Below, piece after piece: positions 50,061 to 59,125 of a stretch of 64,000 bases of DNA. The position numbers and the translations under genes were made by a program. Source of the stretch: Halalkalibacter sp. APA_J-10(15) (GTDB taxonomy: Bacteria; Bacillota; Bacilli; Bacillales; Bacillaceae_D); contig NZ_JALKEV010000001.1 of NCBI RefSeq assembly GCF_023017105.1, positions 62,001-126,000 on the forward strand. The letters run 5' to 3'. Position 1 is the first letter of the stretch. Each line of letters starts with the position of its first letter. The notes beneath the pieces are model-generated. The model was not told the DNA's origin. It searched no databases and was given only the letters and a program-made list of their open reading frames with translations.

Positions 50061-51434
50061 ATGAATTATAATGAAGTTGCTAAGCAGCTTGTTTCGCTTT
50101 TAGGTGGGAAGGAAAATGTCGTAAGTGCGACACACTGCGCAACACGTCTTCGTTTAGTAATTGAGGATGAGAGTCAAATTGATACGGAGGCGATTGAAGA
50201 GTTAGAAGGAGTGAAAGGGGCTTTTTCAAGCTCTGGCCAATTTCAAATTATTTTTGGAACTGGGACGGTTAACAAAGTATTTACACACTTTGCTCCTCTT
50301 GTTGATGTCAATATAGGCGAAGATGAAGAGACGCCTGTCTCACACGGTGATGCAGCGAAAAAGAAAATGAATCCACTCGCTAGATTTGCTAGAACGCTTT
50401 CTAATATTTTCGTGCCAATCATCCCTGCGATTGTCGCAGCTGGGATGCTAATGGGTTTGCTCGGTTTAATGGAGACCTATAATTGGGTAGACACTGAGAG
50501 TGGTCTGTTTGTGTTGCTTGATATGTTTTCATCGGCATCGTTTATTATTCTACCGATATTAATTGGATATAGTGCAGCGAAGGAGTTTGGAGGGAATACG
50601 TATTTAGGTGCGGTCATTGGTGGAATTATGATACATCCTGAATTACTAAATCCGTGGGGGCTTTCAGATGCACAGCCTGCTACTTTAGACTTTTTTGGTT
50701 TTGGTGTGGAGATGCTTGGTTATCAAGGGACAGTTATTCCAGTATTATTAACCGTTTATGTGATGGCAAAGATTGAAAAAGGTCTTCGTAAGGTGATTCC
50801 CAATGTTGTGGATTTGCTGTTAACGCCTTTTTTAACGGTTATCTTTACTGGGTTTGTAGCGATGCTCGTCATTGGTCCGTTAGGAAGAGCGCTTGGTAAT
50901 GGAATCACTGCTTTTCTTGATTTTGTATATGGAACAGCGGGTCCGATTGCCGGGTTCATTTTCGGTGGTTTGTATTCAACTATTGTCTTAACGGGGGTTC
51001 ACCATAGCTTTCATGCGATTGAAGCCGAATTACTCGTTAATATTGGTGGAAACTATTTATTACCGATCTGGGCAATGGCTAATATTGCTCAAGGGGGAGC
51101 AACATTAGCCGTCTTCTTCAAAACAAAGGTGAAGAAAACGAAGGAGATTGCTTTGCCAGCGTCGGTGTCAGCCTTTCTCGGTATTACGGAGCCGGCCATT
51201 TTTGGAGTTAATTTAAAATACCGTCGACCATTTATTGGAGCAGCAATCGGTGGAGCTCTTGGTGGAGCGTATGTCGTCTTTACACAAGTGATGGCAAATG
51301 GGATCGGGATTACAGGAGTTCCGTTGTTTGCGATCGTTCAAGATCCATTAAATTATGCGATTGCCTTTTTAATCGCCCTATCGGCAGCGTTTATTGCTAC
51401 ACTATTGTTAGGATGGGATGAAGAGAAAAAGTAA
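50061..51434 (+). CDS. sacP: PTS sucrose-specific EIIBC component
   Basis: A 457-residue sugar permease. The EIIB domain has the phosphorylated Cys26 in SATHCATRLRL, and residues 100-455 form the EIIC domain with about ten hydrophobic segments, including NPLARFARTLSNIFVPIIPAIVAAGMLMG in two parts and the late ITEPAIFGVNLKYRRPF. It takes up sucrose and phosphorylates it on the glucose C6; the EIIA function must come from another protein, such as Crr. AGGGGGA precedes the ATG. It is the first gene of the operon after the RAT/terminator region. Confidence 0.92.
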   Translation: MNYNEVAKQLVSLLGGKENVVSATHCATRLRLVIEDESQIDTEAIEELEGVKGAFSSSGQFQIIFGTGTVNKVFTHFAPLVDVNIGEDEETPVSHGDAAKKKMNPLARFARTLSNIFVPIIPAIVAAGMLMGLLGLMETYNWVDTESGLFVLLDMFSSASFIILPILIGYSAAKEFGGNTYLGAVIGGIMIHPELLNPWGLSDAQPATLDFFGFGVEMLGYQGTVIPVLLTVYVMAKIEKGLRKVIPNVVDLLLTPFLTVIFTGFVAMLVIGPLGRALGNGITAFLDFVYGTAGPIAGFIFGGLYSTIVLTGVHHSFHAIEAELLVNIGGNYLLPIWAMANIAQGGATLAVFFKTKVKKTKEIALPASVSAFLGITEPAIFGVNLKYRRPFIGAAIGGALGGAYVVFTQVMANGIGITGVPLFAIVQDPLNYAIAFLIALSAAFIATLLLGWDEEKK

Positions 51435-51468
51435 GATTATTTTCATCAAATGATAGGAGGATGCATAG

Positions 51469-52416
51469 ATGAGAAAAGGAATTATATCACTTGGAGAAGC
51501 ATTAATTGATTTTATTCCGCTGGATCAGACAAATATGACGTATCAAAAGAGTCCTGGGGGTGCACCGGCAAATGTGGCTGTTGGCGTAGCTCGTCTAGGG
51601 GTTCGCTCGTCTTTTGTTGGGAAGGTTGGTGATGATGTGTTAGGGCGCTTTTTACAAGAAACGCTAGAGCAGTTTGGTGTACATACACATCAGTTAACAT
51701 TCTCAAAGGAAGTGCGTACAGGAGCCGTTTTTGTAACAAATGCTGAGGATGGTGAGCGTCATTTTGATTTTTATATTAATCCGAGCGCTGATCGATTCCT
51801 TTCTGTTGCAGATTTGATAGAGGAGGATTTTGCTACGCATAAGCTACTTCACTTTGGTTCCATTTCGCTGATTGGGAGTCCGGCGAAGGAAGCGACGAAA
51901 CGGGCAGTTGAGCTTGCGCGAGAAAAAGGAATGATCGTTTCCTATGACCCAAATCTGCGCTTAGCGTTATGGGAATCTGAGGAGCATGCTCGGACGGCGA
52001 TTCAATCTATGCTCTCGCAAGCAGATGTGCTCAAACTATCTGAGGAGGAGTTAGCATTTATAACCGGTGAAACGGATATCGAACAAGGGCTTAACGGCTT
52101 AAAAGAATATGATATTCCGCTTATATTCATTACGTTAGGGGCAGACGGGAGCTATGTTTGTACGAGTGATGGAATTAAGCATGTACCAGCTATGAGTGTG
52201 AAAGCAATGGATACGACTGGTGCAGGGGATGCATTTGTATCAGGAATTTTGTATCAGCTTCATGAATATGAAGGAAGCTTGAAATCGCTATCTGTCGATC
52301 AGGTGGTTGAAATGGCAAATTTCGCTACGGTATCTGGAGGTTTAGCTGCATCGACGAAAGGGGCGATGACTGCATTACCAACATTAAGAGAAGTAGAAAA
52401 ACGGTTAAGTAGGTGA
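51469..52416 (+). CDS. scrK: fructokinase (PfkB family)
   Basis: A 315-residue PfkB-type sugar kinase. The N-terminal GEALIDFIP, the PGGAPANVAVGVARLG substrate-binding stretch and DTTGAGDAFVSG, with the catalytic Asp, are all intact. It phosphorylates the fructose released from sucrose-6-phosphate. AGGAGG precedes the ATG, 34 bases after sacP. It is a PfkB-type fructokinase rather than a ROK-type one. Confidence 0.9.
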   Translation: MRKGIISLGEALIDFIPLDQTNMTYQKSPGGAPANVAVGVARLGVRSSFVGKVGDDVLGRFLQETLEQFGVHTHQLTFSKEVRTGAVFVTNAEDGERHFDFYINPSADRFLSVADLIEEDFATHKLLHFGSISLIGSPAKEATKRAVELAREKGMIVSYDPNLRLALWESEEHARTAIQSMLSQADVLKLSEEELAFITGETDIEQGLNGLKEYDIPLIFITLGADGSYVCTSDGIKHVPAMSVKAMDTTGAGDAFVSGILYQLHEYEGSLKSLSVDQVVEMANFATVSGGLAASTKGAMTALPTLREVEKRLSR

Positions 52417-52420
52417 GGAG

Positions 52421-53872
52421 ATGACGAGCGATCAACAGCTACGTGCAAAAGTGACGGAGGAATTGGCTAAGCATAAGAGTATGGTGGAGCAAGATTCGTA
52501 TCGTCTTCACTATCACCTTATGCCACCGGTCGGTTTGTTGAATGATCCTAATGGGTTTATTCAATGGAAAGGTACCTATCATTTATTTTATCAGTGGATG
52601 CCTTTTAAAACGGGTCATGGAGCTAAATTTTGGGGTCATTTTACATCAAAGGATTTAGTAAATTGGCAGCATGAAGAGGTGGCTCTTACACCAGCAGAAT
52701 GGTTTGAAAAAAATGGCTGTTACTCAGGAAGTGCGATTGAGCATGAAGGGGAGCTGTACTTATTTTATACAGGGAATGTAAAGAATGAGAATGATGAACG
52801 AGAATCGTATCAATGCTTAGCGACTTCGCGTGATGGCATCCATTTTGAAAAGAATGGCCCTGTCATTACACTTCCTGACGGCTTTACAGCGCATTTTCGT
52901 GATCCGAAGGTTTGGCAACAGGACGATCGTTATTTTATGGTTATTGGAGCTCAAACAGAGGCACTAAAAGGGGCGATTGTCCTTTTTCAATCAGATGATT
53001 TAACAGATTGGAAATGGGTTCGAACGCTTACAGGAGGGGACTCAGGGAAATTAACGGATTTCGGCTATATGTTTGAATGTCCCGATTTGTTCCACCTTGA
53101 TGGGAAGGACGTTCTCGTCTTTTCCCCCCAAGGCTTAAAGCCGGATGGTATGAAGTATCAAAATGTCTATCAAGCAGGTTATACAGTTGGAGCGTTTGAT
53201 CCAAAAGCAGGAAAGTATGAGCATAATAAGTTTATTGAGCTTGATCGTGGCTTCGATTTCTATGCTCCACAAACAACTACCGATGATCAAGGAAGGCGGC
53301 TATTGTTTGCTTGGATGAGTGTCCCTGATCAAGATGAGCAGATGCATCCAACGATTAAGCATAAATGGCTCCATACGATGACGCTTCCGCGCGAGCTACA
53401 GCTCAAGGGAGATAAGCTCTATCAAGCTCCAGTTAAAGAGCTTGAGAATCTTCGAAAGGGTGATGCTGTTGTGGAGGAAGTGGTACTCAACAATCATGTC
53501 AAGCAAGTTGAGAGAGCGTATGGGCAAGCGTTTGAGCTGTTAGTAGAGAAGGTGGAGCTCGATGAGGGTTGGTTTGAGCTGACGATTCGTCATGCTGCGC
53601 GGATCATTTATTCGAGCGAGCAACGAGTATTGACGCTTGAACGTAAAAGCTATGTTGATGGGGTAATAGAGAAGCGTCAATGTCAGCTAGAGCATGTACG
53701 TAATTTGCGCCTATTTGTAGATACCTCGTCCATTGAATTATTTATGAATGATGGTGCGGAAGTCTTTACAACTCGTTTCTACCCGACAAAAGAAAGTGAA
53801 CAGGTAACTTTTGCTACATCTGAGGAATGCCGATTTAAGGTGAAGAACTGGACATTAGCAAAAGTGACTTAA
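52421..53872 (+). CDS. sacA: sucrose-6-phosphate hydrolase (GH32)
   Basis: A 483-residue GH32 enzyme. LLNDPNGF holds the nucleophile Asp42, FRDPKVW the transition-state stabiliser Asp, and FECPDLF the acid/base Glu. No signal peptide is present, so it acts in the cytoplasm on sucrose-6-phosphate imported by SacP. GAGGAG overlaps the end of scrK and the start is 4 bases after its stop. A terminator follows. The C-terminal beta-sandwich (about 335-480) is complete. Confidence 0.94.
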   Translation: MTSDQQLRAKVTEELAKHKSMVEQDSYRLHYHLMPPVGLLNDPNGFIQWKGTYHLFYQWMPFKTGHGAKFWGHFTSKDLVNWQHEEVALTPAEWFEKNGCYSGSAIEHEGELYLFYTGNVKNENDERESYQCLATSRDGIHFEKNGPVITLPDGFTAHFRDPKVWQQDDRYFMVIGAQTEALKGAIVLFQSDDLTDWKWVRTLTGGDSGKLTDFGYMFECPDLFHLDGKDVLVFSPQGLKPDGMKYQNVYQAGYTVGAFDPKAGKYEHNKFIELDRGFDFYAPQTTTDDQGRRLLFAWMSVPDQDEQMHPTIKHKWLHTMTLPRELQLKGDKLYQAPVKELENLRKGDAVVEEVVLNNHVKQVERAYGQAFELLVEKVELDEGWFELTIRHAARIIYSSEQRVLTLERKSYVDGVIEKRQCQLEHVRNLRLFVDTSSIELFMNDGAEVFTTRFYPTKESEQVTFATSEECRFKVKNWTLAKVT

Positions 53873-53878
53873 TGGTGT

Positions 53879-53928
53879 GGTTGTTTAGTAAGGAGAAGCC
53901 TTATTAAGCAACCTTTTCTTTTTTTTGA
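53879..53928 (+). terminator. intrinsic terminator of the sucrose operon
   Basis: GGTTGTTTAGTAAGG pairs with CCTTATTAAGCAACC (two mismatches or wobbles) around a 5-base loop and is followed by a T-rich tail. Confidence 0.8.
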
Positions 53929-54037
53929 CTAGAAGAATGGTTTGGCTATTGCTGAATTAGCAAATACCGAATTACTGGATGCTGAAGAAAGCTGCTAAGT
54001 TTAAAAATGACTAAGTAAGTCTTCCTTAATGCTCCAT

Positions 54038-54065
54038 TTGACAACATATCTATCTATGTTACTAT
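54038..54065 (+). promoter_or_regulatory. promoter of the BCCT-hydrolase operon
   Basis: TTGACA at 54038-54043 and TACTAT at 54060-54065, with a 16-base spacer. The dyads at 54081-54110 lie just downstream of the expected start. Confidence 0.5.
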
Positions 54066-54080
54066 GAACACAGTCACACA

Positions 54081-54110
54081 ATGAACATGTTCATAAAATG
54101 AATGCGTTCA
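54081..54110. promoter_or_regulatory. two TGAA-N4-TTCA dyads, probable TetR operator
   Basis: TGAACATGTTCA (54082-54093, extending to a 14-base perfect palindrome) and TGAATGCGTTCA (54099-54110) have the same TGAA and TTCA halves. Their centres are 17 bases apart. They sit between the promoter and the BCCT start, where a repressor would act. The TetR gene at 58037 is the natural candidate. Confidence 0.65.
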
Positions 54111-54146
54111 AATAAACGATAAAAATACTGGAGGTATGTGAACTGC

Positions 54147-55670
54147 ATGAGTTATTCAAAGGTAGAAAAGTCAATATTTATCCCGTCTTTATTATTAATT
54201 GTCATTGCTACAGTACTACTAGTTGTTTTTCGTGAATCAGCTGGGCCAATGCTTGAGGGGATGCTCACAGCTATTACGTTTCGTTTAGATTGGGCATTTG
54301 AATTTTTAACAATTGGGTTATTTCTTATTTTAATTTGGTTAATGGTCGGGCGTTATAGCCGGGTGAAGCTCGGTGGCGTTGACGACAAGCCAGAGTTTTC
54401 TAGGTTCAGTTGGGGAGGCATGTTGTTTTCGGCTAGTATGGGAACAAGTATTATGTTTTGGTCGATTGTTGAGCCACTTTATTATTTTACGTGGCCACCA
54501 TTTGGAATCGAAGCAGAGTCGAATGCAGCAGCGGAATATGCTGTTAGTTACGGGCTGTTTCATTGGGGGATTTCTGCATGGGCGCTCTATGCGTTACCAG
54601 CGGTCGTTATGGCGTATAGCTTCTATGTCATTAAAAATCCATCATTGAAAATTAGTGCTGCCTGCCGAGGTGTGCTTGGAAAACACGCAGATGGTTTTCT
54701 TGGGAAATCCATTGATGTACTCGTTATTTGGAGTATGATTGGAGGTCTTGGTACGTCATTAGGGTTAGGTGTGCCGATGATTTCTGCCGTTTTAGCTAAT
54801 TTATTCGGTTTAGAGCCGTCAGTAGGCTTAAATATTATTATTATTGTTGTTTGGACAATTATCTTCAGTTCAAGTGCGTATTTTGGTCTCTATAAAGGCA
54901 TTCGTCGATTAAGTGATTGGAACATTTATATGGCACTTGGACTAGCGATTTTTGTCATTATTGTAGGACCAACATTATTTATTTTATCGTATTTTACGAA
55001 TAGCTTAGGTATTATGCTTGATCATTTCTGGATGATGAGTCTGTACACAGATCCGATTAATCAAAGTGGGTTCCCACAAGCATGGACGGTTTTCTATTGG
55101 GCTTGGTTTGCTGCGACAGCACCGTTTATCGGAATCTTTGTTGCTCGTATTTCAAAAGGACGTTCGATTCGTGAACTCGTATTTAACGTGTTACTTTGGG
55201 GTTCAGTTGGTAGCTGGGTCTATTTCGGAGTCTTTGGTGGCTATGCGATGGATCTTCAATTATCAGATAAAGTGAATCTTGTTGGTATTCAAGCAGAATC
55301 CGGTGATCCAGCTGTCATTGTAGCTGTGCTAAATTCATTGCCGTTACCAGTATTGGTTTCGATTCTGTTCGTTATTCTTGGCTTTATTTTCTTAGCGACA
55401 TCCCTTGATTCAGCTAGTTATGTTATCGCAAGTGTTGCAACCAAAGAGCTAGGACCAGAAACACAGCCTGCTCGTTGGCATCGATTAATGTGGGGAATTC
55501 TCCTTTCAGCATTGGCGATAAGCTTAACGATGACAGGAGGATTGAATGTTGTTCAAACGACATCTGTACTCGTTGCTGTTCCTGTATTAATCATGTATAT
55601 TCTTATTTCTGTCTCACTCGTGAAATGGTTGAAGCAGAACGAAGACAAGCACGTGTATGTGAAAAAATAA
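54147..55670 (+). CDS. BCCT family transporter
   Basis: A 507-residue betaine/carnitine/choline-type transporter with twelve hydrophobic segments. WGGMLFSASMGTSIMFWSIVEPLYYF is the helix-3 region; it lacks two of the three Gly of the Na+-linked G-M-G-I-G type motif, as in some carnitine-exchanger-like relatives. FWMMSLYTDP, FYWAWFAATAPFIGIFVARIS and LDSASYVIASVATKE are typical later blocks. The substrate is unknown. ATG 54147 is chosen, with GGAGG 12 bases upstream; GTG 54138 in the same frame is too close to that site. It heads an operon with a CocE-type hydrolase and a TetR regulator. Confidence 0.85.
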   Translation: MSYSKVEKSIFIPSLLLIVIATVLLVVFRESAGPMLEGMLTAITFRLDWAFEFLTIGLFLILIWLMVGRYSRVKLGGVDDKPEFSRFSWGGMLFSASMGTSIMFWSIVEPLYYFTWPPFGIEAESNAAAEYAVSYGLFHWGISAWALYALPAVVMAYSFYVIKNPSLKISAACRGVLGKHADGFLGKSIDVLVIWSMIGGLGTSLGLGVPMISAVLANLFGLEPSVGLNIIIIVVWTIIFSSSAYFGLYKGIRRLSDWNIYMALGLAIFVIIVGPTLFILSYFTNSLGIMLDHFWMMSLYTDPINQSGFPQAWTVFYWAWFAATAPFIGIFVARISKGRSIRELVFNVLLWGSVGSWVYFGVFGGYAMDLQLSDKVNLVGIQAESGDPAVIVAVLNSLPLPVLVSILFVILGFIFLATSLDSASYVIASVATKELGPETQPARWHRLMWGILLSALAISLTMTGGLNVVQTTSVLVAVPVLIMYILISVSLVKWLKQNEDKHVYVKK

Positions 55671-55675
55671 AGATA

Positions 55676-55720
55676 AGGGTGTCTCTAAAGGTTTATGAAA
55701 ACTTGAAGGACACCCTTTTT
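55676..55720 (+). terminator. terminator after the BCCT gene
   Basis: AGGGTGTC pairs with GACACCCT, followed by five Ts. Transcription could still read through to the hydrolase gene. Confidence 0.75.
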
Positions 55721-55887
55721 AAAAGATAAGAAAGTATAAAATTATTAGAAGTACTGTGGGGAAATCAAGAAGACGGAAGCAGACTCAGTGATGTGCGTCG
55801 TCTCCGTTCGGGACACGTTATTCTGAAAGAACCCCACTTCAGAATAACTTCAATCCATTGTAACGACTGCGCACGACGCATTTAATA

Positions 55888-55910
55888 AAAAACGCTGTCG
55901 CGTTTTTCTT
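55888..55910 (+). terminator. small hairpin with T tract just before the hydrolase gene
   Basis: AAAAACGC pairs with GCGTTTTT around TGTC, with TCTT after it. It ends 17 bases before the start codon, so it may be an attenuator for the hydrolase gene or simply a terminator of a transcript from upstream. Two short complementary stretches (TGCGTCGT near 55793, ACGACGCA near 55872) lie upstream. Confidence 0.45.
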
Positions 55911-55926
55911 AAAAAGGATGGTTGTT

Positions 55927-57981
55927 ATGGTATTTAATATTAAAGATTCAAATGAACGAGTGGTGAAAACGGATTTTCCACGTGAAATAAAGAAAATTGA
56001 TTCCATCTTTATTCCGATGTCTGATGGAAAAAAGCTAGCTGCGACGATATGGTTACCGGTTGATGCAGATGAGTATCCGGTACCGGCCATTTTAGAATAC
56101 ATTCCGTATCGTAAAAATGATTTTACAGCGATTCGTGATTCGGTTCGCCACCCTTACTTTGCTGGACATGGTTATGCGAGTATTCGTGTTGATATACGTG
56201 GTACGGGTGATTCTGATGAGTACTTACCTGATGAATATTTAAAGCAGGAGCAGGATGATGCGTTGGACGTATTAAGCTGGATTGCTGAACAGCAATGGTC
56301 AACAGGAGCGGTTGGAATGATCGGTAAATCATGGGGAGGCTTTAATAGCTTGCAAGTGGCAGCAAGAGCTCATCCTGCATTAAAGACGATTATTACGCTT
56401 TGTTCAACCGATGACCGTTATGCTGACGATGTTCATTATCGTGGCGGAAATGTGCTAGCTTCAGATATGCTTTGGTGGGCGTCAACGATGTTTGCCTATA
56501 ATGCACGCCCCCAGGACCCAGCAGTCGTTGGCAATAGCTGGAGGGAAAATTGGTATGAGCGTTTAAATACACCACCATTCGTTGAGGGATGGCTGAAGCA
56601 CCAACGTCGTGATGATTATTGGAAGCATGGCTCTATTTGTGAGGATTTTTCAAAGATAAATATCCCTGTCTTTGCAGTAAGTGGCTGGCAGGATGGGTAT
56701 ACCGATTCTGTATTTAGACTGTTGGAGCATTTGCCTAAAGAAAGCAAAGGGTTAATTGGACCATGGGCTCATGAATATCCTGAAGTCGCGACACCGGAAC
56801 CTGCGATTGGTTTCTTGCAAGAGTGTTTGCGTTGGTGGGATCAATGGTTGAAGGATGAAGATACGGGTATTATGGAAGAGCCAAAGCTCATGACCTGGAT
56901 ACAAAATAGCGAGCGTCCGGCTGTGACGTATGAGGAGCGGCCTGGGAAATGGGTTGGTGATCCATCGTGGCCGTCACCAAATGTAAATGGGCAATCGTGG
57001 TGGATTTCGAGTGGAAGATTACTCAATAACAAGCGAGATGTGAGACAGTCTGAAGAGGTGGTTCCGAGTGTCCAAGAGCATGGGTTCTATTCAGGTGTAT
57101 TCTGTCCTTTTGGCCAGCCAGGAGATTTACCTGCTGATCAACGTAATGAAAATGGGAAGGCGGTTGTGTTTACATCAGCGCCATTAGAAGAAACGATTGA
57201 GCTATTAGGTCACCCAGTCTTTCATGCAGAGCTGTCTAGTGACCAAGAGAACGCACTGATTGCTGTTCGACTTATGGATAAAGCACCTACAGGCGAATCA
57301 ACGTTAATTAGCTGGGGTATGCTGAATTTAAATCACCGTCATTCCCACGAGTTTCCAGAAAAGCTCAAGCCGAATCATCGATATCACGTTCAGGTTCAGC
57401 TTGATTCGCTCGGGCAACAAATTCCAAAGGGGCATCGACTTGAAGTGGCTGTAGCGCCAACCTATTGGCCGTCAGCGTGGCCGTCACCAAAGCCAGTAAC
57501 ACTCAGATTATTTGAAGGTGATACACGAATGGAGCTACCTGTTCGAACGGCTCAGACTGGAGATGGGGAAATGATTTCATTTGATCGACCTGAAACGGCT
57601 GACGTGATGGAGCGAGAGGTGATTCGTAAGGAAGAGAGAACGAGAGAAGTCATTCATGACCCTATTGAAGGTGTGTGGACAGTTGCCGACTTTTCAGATG
57701 AAGGGGAGCGCCGGTTGCCGAGTAATGGTATCCAATATGGTAGTATCAATCGTAATAAATGGAGCATTAAAGAAGGAGATCCCCTCTCGGCACGAAATAT
57801 ATGTGAGTGGGAGCTTACTTTAGGTCGGGGTGAAAATTGGCAGACAAGGCTTGAAACGTATAGTGAAATGTGGAGTGATGAGACACATTTCTTCCTTATT
57901 AATCGTTTAACAGCCTTTGAAAATGGCAAGCAGGTTTTCACTCGCACGTGGGAAAAATCGATTGAACGTGACCATGTTTAA
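55927..57981 (+). CDS. CocE/NonD family (X-Pro dipeptidyl-peptidase-like) hydrolase
   Basis: A 684-residue alpha/beta hydrolase. The nucleophile Ser135 is in GKSWGGF, the Asp is in SGWQDGYTDS (near 258) and the His in GPWAHEYP (near 285). The C-terminal half is the jelly-roll X-Pro dipeptidyl-peptidase C domain. Relatives cleave esters, such as cocaine esterase, or acyl-amides such as glutaryl-7-ACA. No signal peptide, so it acts in the cytoplasm. The neighbouring BCCT transporter may import its substrate, perhaps a quaternary-amine ester or amide; this is inference. ATG 55927 has AAGGATGG upstream; ATG 55918 is in frame. Confidence 0.88.
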   Translation: MVFNIKDSNERVVKTDFPREIKKIDSIFIPMSDGKKLAATIWLPVDADEYPVPAILEYIPYRKNDFTAIRDSVRHPYFAGHGYASIRVDIRGTGDSDEYLPDEYLKQEQDDALDVLSWIAEQQWSTGAVGMIGKSWGGFNSLQVAARAHPALKTIITLCSTDDRYADDVHYRGGNVLASDMLWWASTMFAYNARPQDPAVVGNSWRENWYERLNTPPFVEGWLKHQRRDDYWKHGSICEDFSKINIPVFAVSGWQDGYTDSVFRLLEHLPKESKGLIGPWAHEYPEVATPEPAIGFLQECLRWWDQWLKDEDTGIMEEPKLMTWIQNSERPAVTYEERPGKWVGDPSWPSPNVNGQSWWISSGRLLNNKRDVRQSEEVVPSVQEHGFYSGVFCPFGQPGDLPADQRNENGKAVVFTSAPLEETIELLGHPVFHAELSSDQENALIAVRLMDKAPTGESTLISWGMLNLNHRHSHEFPEKLKPNHRYHVQVQLDSLGQQIPKGHRLEVAVAPTYWPSAWPSPKPVTLRLFEGDTRMELPVRTAQTGDGEMISFDRPETADVMEREVIRKEERTREVIHDPIEGVWTVADFSDEGERRLPSNGIQYGSINRNKWSIKEGDPLSARNICEWELTLGRGENWQTRLETYSEMWSDETHFFLINRLTAFENGKQVFTRTWEKSIERDHV

Positions 57982-58036
57982 GGAGAATGATAGAATAGTG
58001 TCATAACATTGGAAGTGATGTAAGGACGTGTCGTAA

Positions 58037-58723
58037 ATGGCTACAAGTAGAAAGGACATACAGAAGGAACGAATGTGGCGTTATTTTGTTGATGCAACGG
58101 TAGAATTGATTGAACAAGAAGGCATTGAAAAGGTGACCATTCGTAAAATTGCTGATAAGGCAGGCTATACGAGTTCAACGGTGTATAACTATTTTAAAGA
58201 GTTATCTCATTTAATCTTCTTTGCTTCGATGCGCTTTACGAAGGAGTACATTGAAGAACTACCGTCTTATATGGAGGAAGGAAATCATACGGTGGAAAAG
58301 TGGCTGTATAGTTGGAAATGCTTTTGTAAGCATTCGTTTGAAAATCCATCGATCTATTCCATCATTTTTATTGACGATTTAGGTGTTGTACCAGAAGAGT
58401 TACTAGAATCGTACTATAAACTATACCGCAACGACCTAGTTGGGTTGCCAAAGCCCATTCAAGAAATTATCGTTCAGCATAGCTTTTCGAAAAGAAGTGC
58501 GCTATATATTAAGCAGGCTGTTAACGAAGGTTTTATGGAAGAAGCTGAGGTTGAACTGATTTCTGATATAACCTATCTTGTCTGGGCAGGGATGATGACT
58601 AGCTATTTAAACAATCGGATGAAGGCAACGAAAGAGGAAGTAATCGAACAAACGATGAAGTTGATCACGGACACAGTGTTAAAGGCGGTCAAGCCTGAAA
58701 AGCGACAAGAGGTGCAGTTTTAA
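58037..58723 (+). CDS. TetR family transcriptional regulator
   Basis: A 228-residue TetR regulator. The HTH is at about residues 15-60 (ATVELIEQEGIEKVTIRKIADKAGYTSSTVYNYFKEL, in the usual order). The rest is helical and carries the ligand pocket. An AAGGAC site precedes the ATG, 55 bases after the hydrolase stop. It likely represses the BCCT operon through the TGAA-N4-TTCA dyads at 54081 and is released by the imported compound or a metabolite. A terminator follows. Confidence 0.87.
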   Translation: MATSRKDIQKERMWRYFVDATVELIEQEGIEKVTIRKIADKAGYTSSTVYNYFKELSHLIFFASMRFTKEYIEELPSYMEEGNHTVEKWLYSWKCFCKHSFENPSIYSIIFIDDLGVVPEELLESYYKLYRNDLVGLPKPIQEIIVQHSFSKRSALYIKQAVNEGFMEEAEVELISDITYLVWAGMMTSYLNNRMKATKEEVIEQTMKLITDTVLKAVKPEKRQEVQF

Positions 58724-58735
58724 CTTCAATTATAG

Positions 58736-58774
58736 GAGTTTCAAAGGGGATGAGTCCTTTTGAAGCTCTTTTTT
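58736..58774 (+). terminator. intrinsic terminator after the TetR gene
   Basis: GAGTTTCAAAGG pairs with CCTTTTGAAGCTC (one bulge) and is followed by six Ts. Confidence 0.8.
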
Positions 58775-58791
58775 CGCCAAGTAAAAAGTGG

Positions 58792-58830
58792 TTGACAAAA
58801 AAAAGAAAACTCATTACAGTATTAACTGTA
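58792..58830 (+). promoter_or_regulatory. promoter and dyad before the FtsX-ABC-PASTA operon
   Basis: TTGACA at 58792-58797 and TACAGT at 58815-58820 are separated by 17 bases. The palindrome TACAGTATTAACTGTA (58815-58830) covers the -10 box, and a half-site ATACAG recurs near 58841. GntR-type repressors of ABC operons often bind such sites, but no such gene is nearby. The 300-base leader to 59126 holds no gene that I recognise. Confidence 0.5.
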
Positions 58831-59125
58831 TTAATAAAAATAATACAGAGAGTGCGATAAAGTTTTAATTTTTTTTTTACTATTTTTGAAACGAATGGTT
58901 TATGTCTTTCGTCTTATTAATGGAGGTAGTAGGAATTAGTAAAAATGAAGTGAAAAGATGTCGAAATATAGTTTTAATCTTTAGTTGTTGCAAATATATA
59001 AGAAGATTATAATAGAATTGTAGAAAAACCTGTCATTTTTACATATTTTTAACTGGATGGTGATGAGAGCAGGCATTGGCAACCTGTTTTAATGAGTATA
59101 TTTTTCACTGCTAAGGAGGAAAAGG

